A DNA stretch of 6,148 nucleotides, taken from assembly GCA_964390795.1 (NCBI GenBank), contig CAYMLQ010000353.1, positions 1 through 6,148 on the forward strand, read 5' to 3'. Below are positions 5,743 through 6,148 of this stretch, piece by piece. Under the pieces are notes generated by a model. That model did no database searches. It was not told the origin of the DNA and worked only from the letters and a program-made list of their open reading frames with translations. This DNA is from CAYMLQ01 sp964390795. GTDB lineage: Bacteria; Verrucomicrobiota; Kiritimatiellia; RFP12; UBA1067. Position 1 is the first letter of the stretch, and every line of letters starts with the position of its first letter. The position numbers and the translations under genes are program-made.

Positions 5743-6148
5743 TGAGGCTGAAGGGCGGTTTCTTGATGACGCCCGACTCCCGACTCCCAACCCCCGACCT
5801 CTGACCTCCGACCTCCGACCTCTGACCTCCGACCTCTGACTTCTCTCCCGTATGGCACTTGACGCAATGCCGGTCGAGGATCGGCTGAATCTCGCGCGGA
5901 TAGCTGAAGCCCTCGGGCTCGCCAAAGCCGTCGGGACTGTTCACCGTCAGGAAGGCCTTGACCGCCTCGCGGCCCGATAGCGAACTGTCGGTGATCGGAT
6001 TCCGCGCGCCGTAATCCTCCGCGAACCGGCTGAACGGAGCCAGCTTGCGCACGCCCTTGCGCATGGCCATGGCCGCGGTCGGCGGCGGGGATTCGTTCTT
6101 GCTCTCGTGGCAGCCCACGCAGGCCTGCGCTTCGCCCGGCTGGAGCGT
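5736..6148 (-). pseudogene. HzsA-like dihaem protein, 3' fragment, truncated at a junction with the SUMF1 frame
   Basis: The reading frame enters from the right edge (TLQPGEAQACVGCHESKN) and is the counterpart of TLMPGERRSCTGCHEKQ in the complete paralogue. It has haem motif CVGCH (6121-6107), an insertion (about 6060-5950 includes YGARNPITDSSLSGREAV), then GFSYPREIQPILDRHCVKCH with the second haem motif (5866-5852). The motifs are 85 codons apart instead of 52. A heptamer-repeat insertion encoding SEVGGQRSEVGG follows, then KKPPFSLKGD, matching APPFSLL of the paralogue. Resemblance then ends at a GGGGG run (5737-5741); the frame continues as the shadow of the SUMF1 domain to a stop at 5561-5563. 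About 170 C-terminal residues, including the WIDL-PFCGDYTEAN block, are missing. It could be a broken gene, an out-of-frame fusion or a sequencing/assembly error. Confidence 0.7.
5773..5842. repeat. Ten-unit heptanucleotide tandem repeat inside the HzsA-like coding region
   Basis: Ten consecutive 7-nt units of the form YYGACYY on the top strand are anchored by GA at 5775, 5782, 5796, 5803, 5810, 5817, 5824, 5831 and 5838; the third unit, at 5789, has AA. Most units are CCGACCT or CTGACCT; the right-hand ones in transcription order drift to CCGACTC. On the coding strand they encode SEVGGQR-type repeats. They sit in a loop between the haem site CVKCH and PPFSLKG. The unit length is not a multiple of three, so any copy-number change other than three shifts the frame. 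Confidence 0.9.

Noticed and set aside
4881..5804. 307-codon plus-strand open frame
   Set aside because: It is antisense to the SUMF1 domain and the heptamer array, has no domain, and its composition reflects GC-rich antisense.
5865..5867. TTG at 5867 as the true start of the SUMF1 protein
   Set aside because: It lies inside the conserved HzsA haem segment in another frame, would add repeat-encoded residues before the SUMF1 homology, and gives no signal peptide or ribosome site.

Overview
The window looks like a piece of a draft or metagenome-assembled genome (it contains a 100-N scaffold gap) from a GC-rich member of the Planctomycetes-Verrucomicrobia-Chlamydiae group. Kiritimatiellota or Lentisphaerota fit best. 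That placement is inferred from gene content and remembered family resemblance, not from a phylogenetic marker: several proteins resembling the alpha subunit of hydrazine synthase (HzsA-like, beta-propeller plus CxxCH haem sites), a secreted-type SUMF1/formylglycine-enzyme-fold protein, and a small exported fibronectin-III-like protein. All recognisable genes lie on the minus strand, so transcription runs from right to left.

Layout in the direction of transcription: (1) 6148-5736, the 3' part of an HzsA-like gene with two CxxCH motifs, entering from beyond the right edge. It carries a ten-unit heptanucleotide array (5773-5842) just after the second haem site and stops resembling the family at a GGGGG run (5737-5741). 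(2) 5742-4659, a SUMF1-domain reading frame that begins at that same point but one frame away and lacks its own N-terminal export region. The two pieces look like a chimeric or frame-broken gene. (3) 4608-4033, a 191-residue exported protein with a fibronectin-III-like middle flanked by two GGxYDGY motifs, preceded by a strong AGGAGG. (4) 4032-3865, an intergenic stretch with two kinds of hairpin. (5) 3864-1195, a complete 889-residue HzsA-like dihaem protein with a signal peptide. (6) 1194-629, an intergenic stretch filled by four GC-rich palindromic repeat units. Two of them are 113-bp tandem copies, and the scaffold gap falls inside the second. (7) 628-1, the first 209 residues of another HzsA-like propeller protein running off the left edge.

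The genes suggest an envelope or periplasmic set of c-type cytochrome/propeller proteins plus exported accessory proteins. Their substrate is unknown, and nothing here supports true hydrazine synthesis. A 10-base near-palindrome, TAACGTGTTA or its reverse complement, occurs upstream of both HzsA-like genes whose starts are visible and is a candidate shared regulatory site. The main oddities are the out-of-frame HzsA/SUMF1 junction beside a slippage-prone heptamer array, the density of HzsA-like genes, and the unresolved tandem palindromic array.
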